NCBI GenBank assembly: GCA_963762085.1
Contig: CAVXJD010000007.1
Coordinates: forward strand, 174,475 to 238,474
Reading direction: 5' to 3'
Source: DASQGA01 sp963762085
Lineage (GTDB): Bacteria > Actinomycetota > Thermoleophilia > Gaiellales > Gaiellaceae
Length of the DNA stretch: 64,000 nucleotides
Position numbers and translations under genes: made by a program. Numbering within the stretch: the stretch's first letter is position 1; each line of letters starts with the position of its first letter. Below the pieces are notes generated by a model. The model worked only from the letters and a program-made list of their open reading frames with translations, did no database searches and was not told the origin of the DNA. Of this stretch, positions 21,607 to 29,670 are shown one piece after another.

Positions 21607-22254
21607 GTGCGGGTGGTCGTCAGGCTCTTCGCCGGCCTGCGCGAGCGGGCGGGCAGGGGGGAACAGGAGGTAGAGCTTGCCGAGGGCGCAACGGCGGGCG
21701 ACGTCTGGGCGTCGCTCCGTGACGGCCTCGGCGAGCGGCCCGACGGGCTGGTTCTTGCCGTTAACCGCAGTTACGCGGCCGAAGACACGCCTTTGGCGGA
21801 CGGCGACGAGGTGGCGCTCATCCCGCCGGTCTCGGGCGGCTCACCGGTTCGCCTCACTGCCGAGCCGATCGATCTCGCGGCGGTGGCCGCCGGGGTCGCG
21901 AACGAGCGGGCCGGCGCCATCGCGACGTTCAGCGGCACCACCCGCGTGGAGTCGCGCGGACGCTCGGTTCGCCACCTCGATTACGAGGCGTATGCGGAGA
22001 TGGCCGAAGAGGTGATGGCCGATCTTGTCGAGACGCTGAAGGGCAAGTACGACCTCTGCGACGTGGCGATCGTCCATCGCACAGGGCGCGTCGGAATTGG
22101 CGAGACGAGCGTCGTGATCGCGGTCTCGGCTCCCCATCGCGGCGATGCGCTCGCCGCTTGCGCCGAGGCGATCGACACGCTCAAGCAGACCGTGCCGCTT
22201 TGGAAAAAGGAGGCATACGAGGGCGGCGAGGAGTGGATCGGGCGAGGATCGTGA
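21607..22254 (+). CDS. Fused molybdopterin synthase, MoaD-MoaE (MoaX type)
   Basis: A 215-residue fusion. Residues 1-79 are MoaD with a ubiquitin-like fold, ending in the thiocarboxylate tail ALIPPVSGG. Residues 80-215 are MoaE, with HLDYEAYAEMAEEVM, HRTGRVGIGETSVVIAVSAPHR (motif about 150) and the catalytic Lys region PLWKKEAYEGGEEWIG. Molybdopterin synthase inserts the dithiolene sulfurs into the Moco precursor. In this fusion the MoaD Gly-Gly is internal, so it must be cleaved after it, as known for MoaX in mycobacteria, before the tail can carry sulfur. The link to selenium is suggestive, since formate dehydrogenases need both. Confidence 0.92.
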   Translation: MRVVVRLFAGLRERAGRGEQEVELAEGATAGDVWASLRDGLGERPDGLVLAVNRSYAAEDTPLADGDEVALIPPVSGGSPVRLTAEPIDLAAVAAGVANERAGAIATFSGTTRVESRGRSVRHLDYEAYAEMAEEVMADLVETLKGKYDLCDVAIVHRTGRVGIGETSVVIAVSAPHRGDALAACAEAIDTLKQTVPLWKKEAYEGGEEWIGRGS

Positions 22255-22288
22255 CGCCGCGACCCTCGGGCCGGTACCCTGGCCGCCC

Positions 22289-23254
22289 GTGAAGAAGGAC
22301 CTCGCGGACCCCGGTTGGACACGGAACCTTCTCCAGGCCTCGGCACTACGCCCGGGAGAACGCGTCCTGGTCGTGGTCGACGAACCCCTAGCAGAGGCCG
22401 GTTCGCAGCTCCTCGCCGCCGCGCGCGACGCCGGCGCGGAACCCGAGCTCCATCTCTGGGCGGGCGAGCGTCCGCTCGCCTTCCTCCCCGCCCCGATGCT
22501 CGAAGCCGCCCGGCACGCGGATGTCCTCTTCTCGCTCCAGCAGGAGCCGAGAGGCGACGAGGCTTCGCTCCGTTCGGAGCTGAACGAGACCACGCTCGGC
22601 CGCGGCGGACGTGGCCTCTTCCTCGGGTTCGTCGACGCCGCGCTGCTGGCGGACGAGCTCTCGCAGCCCGCACCGGATCTGGCAGCGGTTGCCGAGGGGC
22701 TCCTCGCCCAGGTTCGGGGTGCCGACTCGATGCGGCTCCGCAGCCCTGCCGGCACAGACCTTTCCTTCCGGGTCACCGGCCGGCCCTGGCTCACCGATGC
22801 GCACCCGCTCGGCCCCGGCGAGTACGGCAACTATCCGGGCGGGGAGATCTTCGTCGCGCCGCTCGAGGACTCTGCTGACGGCGTCCTCGTCGCCGACCTG
22901 ACCGTCCCGTACACGGTCGAGGGTCTTGTCGACGAGCCGGTGATCCTCCGGTTCGAAGGAGGCCGCGTGACTTCGATCGAGGGCGGGCGCGCCGCTTCGA
23001 TGCTTCGTGACCTGGTCGATCGAGCGGGAATCGGAGGCGACGTCATCGCCGAGCTCGGAATCGGCCTCAACCCGAGCATGAAGCCGCGCGGGCACGTGAT
23101 GCTGGACGAGAAGGCAGCGGGCACCGCCCACGTTGCGATCGGCCGAAACGCGGGCTCGTACGGAGGCACGAATGAGTCCTCGATCCACGTCGACTGCATC
23201 TTCTCGTCCCCGGAAATCGAGGTCGACGGCCGCCCGCTCGAACTACCTGCGTAG
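22289..23254 (+). CDS. M29-family aminopeptidase-like metallopeptidase
   Basis: A 321-residue protein of the aminopeptidase T/S (M29) fold. It has GEYGNYPGGEIFVAPLE (metal Glu, about 175), AELGIGLNPSMKPRGHVMLDEK (about 250-275) and GTAHVAIGRN with the His ligand, then ESSIHVDCIF with His and Asp. It lacks about 50 residues of the N-terminal region of classical M29 enzymes. Alternative members of this fold are ring-cleaving dioxygenases (NicX type), so peptidase activity is likely but not certain. A TACCCT box lies 8 nt before the GTG. Confidence 0.8.
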   Translation: MKKDLADPGWTRNLLQASALRPGERVLVVVDEPLAEAGSQLLAAARDAGAEPELHLWAGERPLAFLPAPMLEAARHADVLFSLQQEPRGDEASLRSELNETTLGRGGRGLFLGFVDAALLADELSQPAPDLAAVAEGLLAQVRGADSMRLRSPAGTDLSFRVTGRPWLTDAHPLGPGEYGNYPGGEIFVAPLEDSADGVLVADLTVPYTVEGLVDEPVILRFEGGRVTSIEGGRAASMLRDLVDRAGIGGDVIAELGIGLNPSMKPRGHVMLDEKAAGTAHVAIGRNAGSYGGTNESSIHVDCIFSSPEIEVDGRPLELPA

Positions 23255-23263
23255 GCGTCGTCC

Positions 23264-23300
23264 CTCAGCGGAAAGCCCCTTGACAGGGCTTTCCGCTGAG
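23264..23300. terminator. Strong bidirectional terminator
   Basis: A perfect 15 bp stem (CTCAGCGGAAAGCCC and complement) with a 7-base loop, followed by TTT on the plus strand. It separates the convergent M29 gene and the secreted-protein gene. Confidence 0.85.
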
Positions 23301-23335
23301 TTTGGACCTGGCCGCAGGCCGACGGCGCTAGCCGA

Positions 23336-24136
23336 TCAGTTCTTCCCGGCGTCGACCTGATCCGGGGCACCCTGGGTCGCCGGCGCAGGCCTGGCCCTGA
23401 TGGTCGGGCCCGGAGTCGTGTCATCGGCCAGCACCGCGGTCAGATTCAGCGGAGACCAATCGAGATCCCCGTCCAGCTCGATACAAGCCACCTCGACCGT
23501 GTGCACGCCCGCGGTGAGGTCTCCGCTCAGGGCGGTGAGGGCCATAGTTCCCCCAAAATTGATTGGGTGATTCGAGAGTTCCCCCGCATCCCTCCGCTCG
23601 CCCATGTTCTGCGCCAACCCGATCGCGGTGCCATCCACGGCCAGGTTGCACGTGCCCTGCACGGCGTTCGCGTCGTCCGCGCCGCCGTCATCGATATTGA
23701 ACGTGTACCACTGGCCGGTCGCGGTCAGCAAGAGATTGCCGGGCCGGTCGAGGGTCAAGGATGTGCTGGCGCACGTCGTCAAAAGCCCTGAGTCGGCAGC
23801 GCATCCACCGATAACGGACGTGGCAGCAAAGAACCCGTCCAACGCGGTCGAAGTGAGGTCGCCGGCCGTCAGCGATCCATTGGCGATGTCCGCCGAGCCG
23901 AGCGTGCCGTCTGCGACCTTGGCGCCGTTGACTGCGTTGGCAGTGATCTTGCCCCTGGTGACGTTCCCGGGCTTGATCTTCTTCGCCGTGACGGCGAACT
24001 TCTTCAGCTGCACTGTTCCGACACTGTTCCTCGGCAGCGTTACTGCTGCATAACCCGCACCGCTGAGGGCAACGGTCAGAGCTAAACAGGCCACGATCAT
24101 CGCGGGCGACGGAATTCTTTCCCGAATCTTCCTCAC
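23336..24136 (-). CDS. Secreted protein with AVTLPRNSVGTVQLKK repeat-type N-terminus, function unknown
   Basis: A 266-residue exported protein. A signal peptide (about 10-30, ending GAGYAAVT) leads into a run of short imperfect repeats of the form K-I-x-x-G-x-V-x-x-G-x-I (residues 36-95: GTVQLKKFAVTAKKIKPGNV, GKITANAVNGAKVADGTLG, SADIANGSLTAGDL). A beta-rich domain with two Cys pairs follows. Many such proteins occur in Thermoleophilia and related Actinomycetota, which supports the taxonomic guess. GTG start with GGGGAGG upstream, and a well-formed promoter 110 bp upstream. Confidence 0.75.
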   Translation of the reverse strand: MRKIRERIPSPAMIVACLALTVALSGAGYAAVTLPRNSVGTVQLKKFAVTAKKIKPGNVTRGKITANAVNGAKVADGTLGSADIANGSLTAGDLTSTALDGFFAATSVIGGCAADSGLLTTCASTSLTLDRPGNLLLTATGQWYTFNIDDGGADDANAVQGTCNLAVDGTAIGLAQNMGERRDAGELSNHPINFGGTMALTALSGDLTAGVHTVEVACIELDGDLDWSPLNLTAVLADDTTPGPTIRARPAPATQGAPDQVDAGKN

Positions 24137-24243
24137 AGCGCCTCCCCTTCAATGACGGCCGCCTACGGGCGGCCAGGACGGAGAGGCTGCGGCTTCGTAC
24201 GGTGGCGCTCTCCTCTCCCCGATCCACACGAACCGGTTCGCAG

Positions 24244-24272
24244 AACTTATGCCGCTTATGCGTGGATTTCAA
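24244..24272 (-). promoter_or_regulatory. Sigma70-like promoter for the secreted protein at 23336-24136
   Basis: On the minus strand TTGAAA (24272-24267) and TAAGTT (24249-24244) are 17 bp apart. The predicted leader is about 100 nt. Confidence 0.6.
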
Positions 24273-24334
24273 GAGACTTGACGCGCCAGCGATTCCCGCC
24301 GGCAAAGGTGTCGTGCAGCGCAAATTACGACGGC

Positions 24335-24340
24335 TACGAT
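24335..24340 (+). promoter_or_regulatory. -10 box for leaderless M50 protease message
   Basis: TACGAT lies 6 nt before GTG 24347. Confidence 0.45.
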
Positions 24341-24346
24341 GAGCTT

Positions 24347-25204
24347 GTGAGCCAGCTGACACCCGAGCAGGAGGAGCGCGAGCGAGAGCTCGCCTGGTCC
24401 GACGAGGAGCTCCGGGGCTACCAGCCGATCCACCCGCAGAGCCGCTGGCGCGAGCTCGCAAAGAAGATCTGGGCGCCGATCGCGGCCGTCGGCTTCCTGC
24501 TCTTCAAGTTCAAGGCAATTGCGTTTGCGATCTTCAAGTTCAAGATCTTCGTCACCTCGGCATCCATGCTCGTCTCGGTGGCCGCCTACGCCTGGATCTG
24601 GGGCTGGCGGTTCGCGGTTGGTTTCGTTCTGCTCCTCCTGGTTCATGAACTAGGACACGTGATCGAGCTCAAGCATCAGGGCATCCCTGCCTCGGCGCCG
24701 CTTTTCATCCCGTTCCTGGGCGCCGTGGTCGGGATGAAGCAGCTGCCCGACGACGCCTGGAAGGAAGCCAGGGTCGCGCTGGCCGGGCCCATCCTCGGCA
24801 GTCTCGGCGCGGCCGGTGTCTGGGCCGCCGGCGAGGCGATCGACTCGCAGCTCCTGATCGCGCTCGCCTTCACCGGGTTCTTCCTGAACCTGTTCAACCT
24901 TCTGCCGATCGTGCCGCTGGACGGCGGCCGCGCTGTCGGCGCGCTCCACCCGGCTATCTGGGGGCTTGGCCTCGTGGCGCTGCTCGTCCTGACGCTGCTC
25001 GCCCCCAACCCGATCCTGCTCCTCATCCTCGTCGTCGGCGGGCTCGAGCTCTGGCGCCGCTGGCGCGCCCGCGACACCGAGGAGTCGCGTTCCTACTACC
25101 GGGTCAAGCCGTGGCAGCGGGCCGTCACCGGGGTGACCTACATCGGACTCGCAGTCCTGCTAGCGCTCGCGATGAGCGCCACGCACGTGGAGCGGACGTT
25201 CTGA
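24347..25204 (+). CDS. M50-family site-2-protease-like membrane metallopeptidase
   Basis: A 285-residue polytopic protein. After a charged N-terminal segment come hydrophobic helices rich in FKFK motifs. The zinc site is in VHELGHVIELK at about residue 103 (HExxH), and the second ligand is in PIVPLDGGRAVGAL at about 190 (NxxPxxPLDGGR-type). Such enzymes cleave substrates within the membrane. Starts further upstream exist, but GTG 24347 follows a -10 box by 6 nt. Its TGA overlaps the ATG of the LOG-family gene by one base. Confidence 0.85.
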   Translation: MSQLTPEQEERERELAWSDEELRGYQPIHPQSRWRELAKKIWAPIAAVGFLLFKFKAIAFAIFKFKIFVTSASMLVSVAAYAWIWGWRFAVGFVLLLLVHELGHVIELKHQGIPASAPLFIPFLGAVVGMKQLPDDAWKEARVALAGPILGSLGAAGVWAAGEAIDSQLLIALAFTGFFLNLFNLLPIVPLDGGRAVGALHPAIWGLGLVALLVLTLLAPNPILLLILVVGGLELWRRWRARDTEESRSYYRVKPWQRAVTGVTYIGLAVLLALAMSATHVERTF

Positions 25205-25905
25205 TGGAGGACCGGCGGATCCTCGACAGCTCCGACGGCGACGACAGCCGCCGCCGTGTCGCCACGATTGCAGAGGAGTTCTCGACCGGGTTCACGACCC
25301 TGGAAAAGGTCCCGAGCCCCGCGGTCACGATCTTCGGCTCGGCTCGGGTGAGCGAGGATCACCCGGCCTATGGGGAGGCGCGCGAGGTTGCTCGCCTCTT
25401 CGCGGAGGCCGGGTTCACGGTCATCACCGGCGGCGGCCCGGGGGTCATGGAGGCGGCGAACCGCGGCGCCCAGGAGGGTGGCGGGCTCTCGGTCGGCTTC
25501 AACATCGAGCTGCCTCACGAGCAGTACGCCAACCCCTATCTGGACATCAGCCTCACGTTCAAGCACTTCTACGTGCGGAAGACGATGTTCGTGAAGCCGG
25601 CCGAGGGCTTCGTCATTTTCCCCGGTGGCTTCGGCACGCTCGACGAGCTCTTCGAAGCCCTGACCCTCATCCAGACGGGGAAAGTTCGCCATTTCCCGGT
25701 CGTCCTGTTCGACTCGGCCTACTGGGACGGCCTCATGGACTGGATCAAGGATCCCCTGCTCGAGGAAGGGATGATCTCCCCCGCGGACCTCGACCTCCTC
25801 CACGTGACGGACAACGTCGAGGAGGCCGTCGCCACGGTCTTGGACTGTTACCGCGAGCGGTGCGCCGAAGTCCCCGCCGAGCCCGCAAAGGCCGACGCTC
25901 AGTAG
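25204..25905 (+). CDS. LOG-family (TIGR00730) Rossmann-fold protein
   Basis: A 233-residue protein of the lysine-decarboxylase-like/LOG family. Key motifs are VTIFGSARV at about 40, ITGGGPGVMEAANRGA near 75 and the catalytic PGGFGTLDELFE at about 145. Members hydrolyse nucleoside 5'-monophosphates with N6-modified bases (cytokinin-activating phosphoribohydrolase). A 30-residue N-terminal extension with acidic residues is present. It is translationally coupled to the M50 gene and converges on bioY with 7 bp overlap. Confidence 0.88.
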   Translation: MEDRRILDSSDGDDSRRRVATIAEEFSTGFTTLEKVPSPAVTIFGSARVSEDHPAYGEAREVARLFAEAGFTVITGGGPGVMEAANRGAQEGGGLSVGFNIELPHEQYANPYLDISLTFKHFYVRKTMFVKPAEGFVIFPGGFGTLDELFEALTLIQTGKVRHFPVVLFDSAYWDGLMDWIKDPLLEEGMISPADLDLLHVTDNVEEAVATVLDCYRERCAEVPAEPAKADAQ

Positions 25906-26483
25906 CGCAGGCGCTCGACCAGCCGCCAGGCGCCGGGAAGCAGCGCGCCGGCGAGGTACAGCTTCAGAAGGTCGCCGACCACGAAAGGGTAGAGCCCTGC
26001 CTCGAGGGTGCCCTCGAGATCCGTGCCCGCCACATGCGCCAGCCAGGGCAGGCCGAACAGGTAGATGACGACGTTCCCGGTCAGCATGGCGGTGATCGCC
26101 GACGGGAGCTGGCGGTCCCACTGCCGTTCTGCCAGCCAGCCGGTCAGGGCCGCGGCAACGAGGAACCCGAAGAGGTAGCCGCCCGTCGCACCGGTCAAGA
26201 CGTCCCAGCCGTGCTTTTGCTCGGCGTAGACGGGAGCGCCGACGAGGCCGATGCCGAGATAAAGCGCAAGGCTCGCGATCCCGAGCGTGGCGCCGAGTCC
26301 CGCACCCACGAGGACGACCGCGAAGGTCTGGCCGCTGATCGGGACCGGTGTGAAGGGAAGCGGAATAGAGATCTGAGCGGCCAGGGCTACGAGCCCGGCG
26401 CCGGCGACGACCAGGAGTGCGCTGACGGCGGCTCCCGAGCGAGGGAAGACCGCGTAGCGAAGGGTCGCTGCGTCCGCTCTCAC
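25899..26483 (-). CDS. bioY: Biotin transporter BioY (ECF substrate-binding component)
   Basis: A 194-residue membrane protein with about six helices. Recognisable segments are IPLPFTPVPISGQTFAVVL at about 42-60 and GATGGYLFGFLVAA at about 95-108, both BioY signatures. It imports biotin alone or with EcfAT. This fits the biotin-dependent carboxylase at 18182-19831. GTG start; TAGGAT lies 9 nt upstream on the minus strand. Confidence 0.93.
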   Translation of the reverse strand: MRADAATLRYAVFPRSGAAVSALLVVAGAGLVALAAQISIPLPFTPVPISGQTFAVVLVGAGLGATLGIASLALYLGIGLVGAPVYAEQKHGWDVLTGATGGYLFGFLVAAALTGWLAERQWDRQLPSAITAMLTGNVVIYLFGLPWLAHVAGTDLEGTLEAGLYPFVVGDLLKLYLAGALLPGAWRLVERLRY

Positions 26484-26518
26484 GACGCGGCGATCCTACG
26501 GGACTTCGGGGCGCGGAT

Positions 26519-28306
26519 CTATCCGGGCAACGTGAAGTAGGGCCCGGGAGGGGTCGCCCCCGGCCCGTAGACCGCAGTCGGGTTCTGCGGGGTGTAGCGG
26601 GTGAAGAAGTTGTCCTGGCGGATCACCTTGCCGTTCTCCAGCACCTTGCGATGGACGTTGACGCTGAAGCCCGGGCCACCGCCCGGCTCCGTGCGGACCG
26701 AGCCGGCAGGGGCTGCGGGGTCGACCGCGTACTGGAGGGTCGGCGAGGTGTACGCCGTCGGCGCGCTCGTCGTCGCGATCACCTTTCGCCCCTGGCGCGT
26801 GCCGTAGAAGGTCACCGTCAGCGTCGACGAGTTCCCGCTCGCCTTGATCAGGATCGCGTGATCGAGGTCGTTCCGGAAGACGAGATTGGGCCCGCCCCAC
26901 GAGACCGTCGCGTCTCGTCCCATCGGGTAGTGGCTGATGTAGAACGAGTGATTGTGGCGCTCCCTGATCGGGAGGCCGGCCTCGAAGGCTGCGTTGAAAA
27001 TCGTGGTCGCGACCTGGCAGACGCCGCCGCCGATCGACGGAACGAGGAGGCCTCCGAGAATCATCTGGCCCTCGAGAAAGCCGCGCTCCGACGTCCGTGG
27101 CCCGATCGTCCCGTTGAACGAGAACATCTGACCCGGGCGGACGATCGTGCCGTCCAGGTACTTGCCCATGAGCAGGACGTTGTGGATCCGGTTCGAGGAC
27201 GAGACGCCCATGTCCGTCGTGAAGGTCGAAATCCTGCGCTTGATCCCCAGCGCCTTGGCGTCCCGCGTCGTCAGTTCGGCTTGCTGCTTCGTCAGCGTCA
27301 CGGACGCAGCCCGAGCTCCGTCCGGCGCGAGGCCGGCGGCGAGGATGGCCGCTGCAGCCTTGGTCGAGGCCAGGCGCGTACCGCCCCGGGACCGAACCAC
27401 ACGAACGTGGTTCCCGTGGACGGCGAAGGTCGCATCCAGGGGCTTCCGCGTCTCCGAGGCGACGAACCGGCCGGCCGCGCGGCTCACCGCGTCCGGCGCG
27501 AGAACGAGGCTGTAGCCGCCCTCGGACGGCTGGAAGCGGGCCAGGCCCGCCAGCGTCCGCGGCCAGAGCCTTCCGACCTCGTCGCCGCGGAAACGGATCA
27601 TGACCGGCGCCGACACGAGCTGCCGGGCGTCGGCGGCCGCACCGCGGGCTTCGGCGGTGGTGATCGCGGGCGGCTTCCGCTGGAGCTCGACGCGGACTGT
27701 CCCGGAGCCCGAGAGGGCAGTGCGACGAAGCGCCGCGATCAGGCCCGCCTCGTCGACGACCGCTCCGACCCGGCCCGGGAAGACCACGGGCGTGAGATCT
27801 TGCATTGCCACCCTCGCGGAGACCGGGCGCTTGGTCAGGGTGCTCAGTCGCTCCGCGAGCGCCTGGCGGCCCTCGGGCAGGACGTGCAAGACGGGGTCGA
27901 CCTCGCGGTCGGCGGCGAACGGGAGCACGACCGAGGTCAGGCGCGAGAGGAACGATCCCCGCGCTTCCTCGTAGGCCGCGGCTTCCGTGGCGGCAACGTC
28001 GAGTTCGTAGAGCCGGGTCGGCCGGGTGGTGAACTCTCCCCTGCCCACGACCACGGTCACGGGCCGCTCGAGGTTTGCGCCGAGAGTGGCCTCGATCTTT
28101 GCGCGGGCGTCCGCGCGGGAGAGACCGCCCACATCGACCCCGGCCACCTTGACGCCGGGGAGCACCGCGCTTCGCAGCATCACCGCCCGGACGAGCACGA
28201 AGGCGCCGAGAAGGGCGAGCAAGACGGCCAGCGCAAGCGCAAGCGCGATCCAGCGGCTTCCCCAGTCGCGAGCCGCTCGCAGCCGTCCAGCATCAAGCTC
28301 TACCAT
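26519..28306 (-). CDS. VanW-family protein with peptidoglycan-binding-4 domain (YoaR type)
   Basis: A 595-residue envelope protein. One N-terminal membrane helix (about 20-45) is followed by an extracellular putative peptidoglycan-binding domain (VAGVDVGGLSRADARAKIEA at about 52) that recurs after residue 200, then the VanW domain (FTTDMGVSSSNRIHNVLLMG, PGQMFSFNGTIGPRTSERGF, GGVCQVATTIFNAAFEAGL, about 365-460), with G5-like strands at the end. Function is unknown; VanW is an accessory in some vancomycin clusters. It is divergent from selA with 44 bp between starts; TACGAT lies 7 nt before the ATG. Confidence 0.88.
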   Translation of the reverse strand: MVELDAGRLRAARDWGSRWIALALALAVLLALLGAFVLVRAVMLRSAVLPGVKVAGVDVGGLSRADARAKIEATLGANLERPVTVVVGRGEFTTRPTRLYELDVAATEAAAYEEARGSFLSRLTSVVLPFAADREVDPVLHVLPEGRQALAERLSTLTKRPVSARVAMQDLTPVVFPGRVGAVVDEAGLIAALRRTALSGSGTVRVELQRKPPAITTAEARGAAADARQLVSAPVMIRFRGDEVGRLWPRTLAGLARFQPSEGGYSLVLAPDAVSRAAGRFVASETRKPLDATFAVHGNHVRVVRSRGGTRLASTKAAAAILAAGLAPDGARAASVTLTKQQAELTTRDAKALGIKRRISTFTTDMGVSSSNRIHNVLLMGKYLDGTIVRPGQMFSFNGTIGPRTSERGFLEGQMILGGLLVPSIGGGVCQVATTIFNAAFEAGLPIRERHNHSFYISHYPMGRDATVSWGGPNLVFRNDLDHAILIKASGNSSTLTVTFYGTRQGRKVIATTSAPTAYTSPTLQYAVDPAAPAGSVRTEPGGGPGFSVNVHRKVLENGKVIRQDNFFTRYTPQNPTAVYGPGATPPGPYFTLPG

Positions 28307-28313
28307 GAGCGCG

Positions 28314-28319
28314 ATCGTA
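28314..28319 (-). promoter_or_regulatory. -10 box for leaderless VanW-family gene
   Basis: Minus-strand TACGAT 7 nt before the ATG at 28306. Confidence 0.4.
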
Positions 28320-28337
28320 CCCCCCTGACCGGCTCTC

Positions 28338-28343
28338 TATCAT
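28338..28343 (+). promoter_or_regulatory. -10 box for selA-selB
   Basis: TATCAT lies 7 nt before the GTG of selA at 28351; no ribosome-binding site is seen. Confidence 0.45.
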
Positions 28344-28350
28344 CAGGCGC

Positions 28351-29670
28351 GTGGCCAGGGAAAACCCGCTTCGGGACCTCCCGTCCGTCGACCGCCTGCT
28401 CGCCGACGATTCCGTCGCTCGGCTGGCTGCGCAGCACGGACGACAGCTCGTCGTGACCGCGATCCGAAACGCGCTTGCTCACGCGCGCGACGACGTGCGG
28501 GCCGGTGGCGATGTCGGAGATCTTGTTCATCGTGTCCTTAACGAGCTGGAGACTCTGGAAGTTCCCAGGCTCCGGCGTTCGCTGAACGCGACTGGAGTCC
28601 TCGTCCACACGAACCTGGGACGGGCGCCACTTGCAGAGGAAGCGCTGGAGCGGGTCGTCGAAGTCGGCCGCAGCTATTCGAATCTCGAGTACGACCTCAC
28701 AGGTGGTGCGCGCGGCTCGCGGCAGGACCATGTCGCGCCCCTGCTCCGCGACCTGACCGGCGCCGAGGCCGCGCTCGTCGTGAACAACAACGCGGCGGCG
28801 ATTCTCCTCGCGTTGGCCGCGCTCGCGGAGGGTCGCGAGGTGATCGTCTCCCGCGGCGAGCTGATCGAGATCGGTGACGGCTTCCGGATCCCGGACGTCC
28901 TCGCGCGCTCCGGTGCGAAGCTCGTCGAGGTCGGGACGACGAACCGCACGCGGCTCGCCGACTACGAGCACGCGGTCGGAGAGCCGACAGCAGCGATCCT
29001 TCGAGTGCATCAGTCGAACTTCCGGATGGTGGGGTTCACCGAGCAGCCGAGCCTCCGTGAGCTCGCGGCGCTGGCAGAGCGGCGCGGCCTCGTGCTGGTC
29101 GACGACCTCGGCTCGGGCCTTCTGGACGAGCTCGCAGACGAGCCGAGCCCGCGCTTGAGCCTCGACGCAGGCGCCCATCTCGTCTGTTTCTCCGGAGACA
29201 AGCTGCTCGGCGGGCCCCAGGCCGGAATCGTGGTGGGCCGCGCCGACCTGGTCGAGCGCCTTCGACGTCATCCACTCCAGCGCGCACTTCGACCGGACAA
29301 GCTCACGCTCGCCGCTCTCGAAGGGACGCTCGCGCTCTATCGCAGCGGGCGGCAGGCGGAGATTCCCGTTCCGCGCATGCTCCGCGAGGACCTCGGGGAC
29401 GTGCAGGCCCGCGCGGAGCGACTGGCCTCGCTCACCGGGGGCTCCGTCGAGAGTACCGTTGCCCGCGTCGGCGGAGGGGCGCTGCCCCTGACCGAGCTTC
29501 CGAGCTTTGCGTGCGCTCTCGAGCCCGAGCTGGCGGAGAGCCTGCGGGGAGCGGACCCGCCCGTGATCGGCATCGTCCGCGACGGCCGCCTGCTCCTCGA
29601 TTGCCGGACGCTGACGGATGCGGAGGCAGAGGAGGCGGCGGAGGCGGTTCGCGCGTGCCGCGCACGGTAG
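28351..29670 (+). CDS. selA: L-seryl-tRNA(Sec) selenium transferase
   Basis: A 439-residue PLP enzyme that converts Ser-tRNA(Sec) to Sec-tRNA(Sec) with selenophosphate. Signatures are NATGVLVHTNLGRAPLAEEA at about 80-100, YSNLEYDLTGGARGSR (about 110), VNNNAAAILLAL (about 145), and the PLP lysine Lys284 in SGDKLLGGPQAGI. The length is slightly below E. coli SelA (463). It is followed by selB with a 16 bp overlap and by tRNA-Sec 2.6 kb downstream. Selenophosphate synthetase (selD) is not in the window. Confidence 0.97.
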   Translation: MARENPLRDLPSVDRLLADDSVARLAAQHGRQLVVTAIRNALAHARDDVRAGGDVGDLVHRVLNELETLEVPRLRRSLNATGVLVHTNLGRAPLAEEALERVVEVGRSYSNLEYDLTGGARGSRQDHVAPLLRDLTGAEAALVVNNNAAAILLALAALAEGREVIVSRGELIEIGDGFRIPDVLARSGAKLVEVGTTNRTRLADYEHAVGEPTAAILRVHQSNFRMVGFTEQPSLRELAALAERRGLVLVDDLGSGLLDELADEPSPRLSLDAGAHLVCFSGDKLLGGPQAGIVVGRADLVERLRRHPLQRALRPDKLTLAALEGTLALYRSGRQAEIPVPRMLREDLGDVQARAERLASLTGGSVESTVARVGGGALPLTELPSFACALEPELAESLRGADPPVIGIVRDGRLLLDCRTLTDAEAEEAAEAVRACRAR

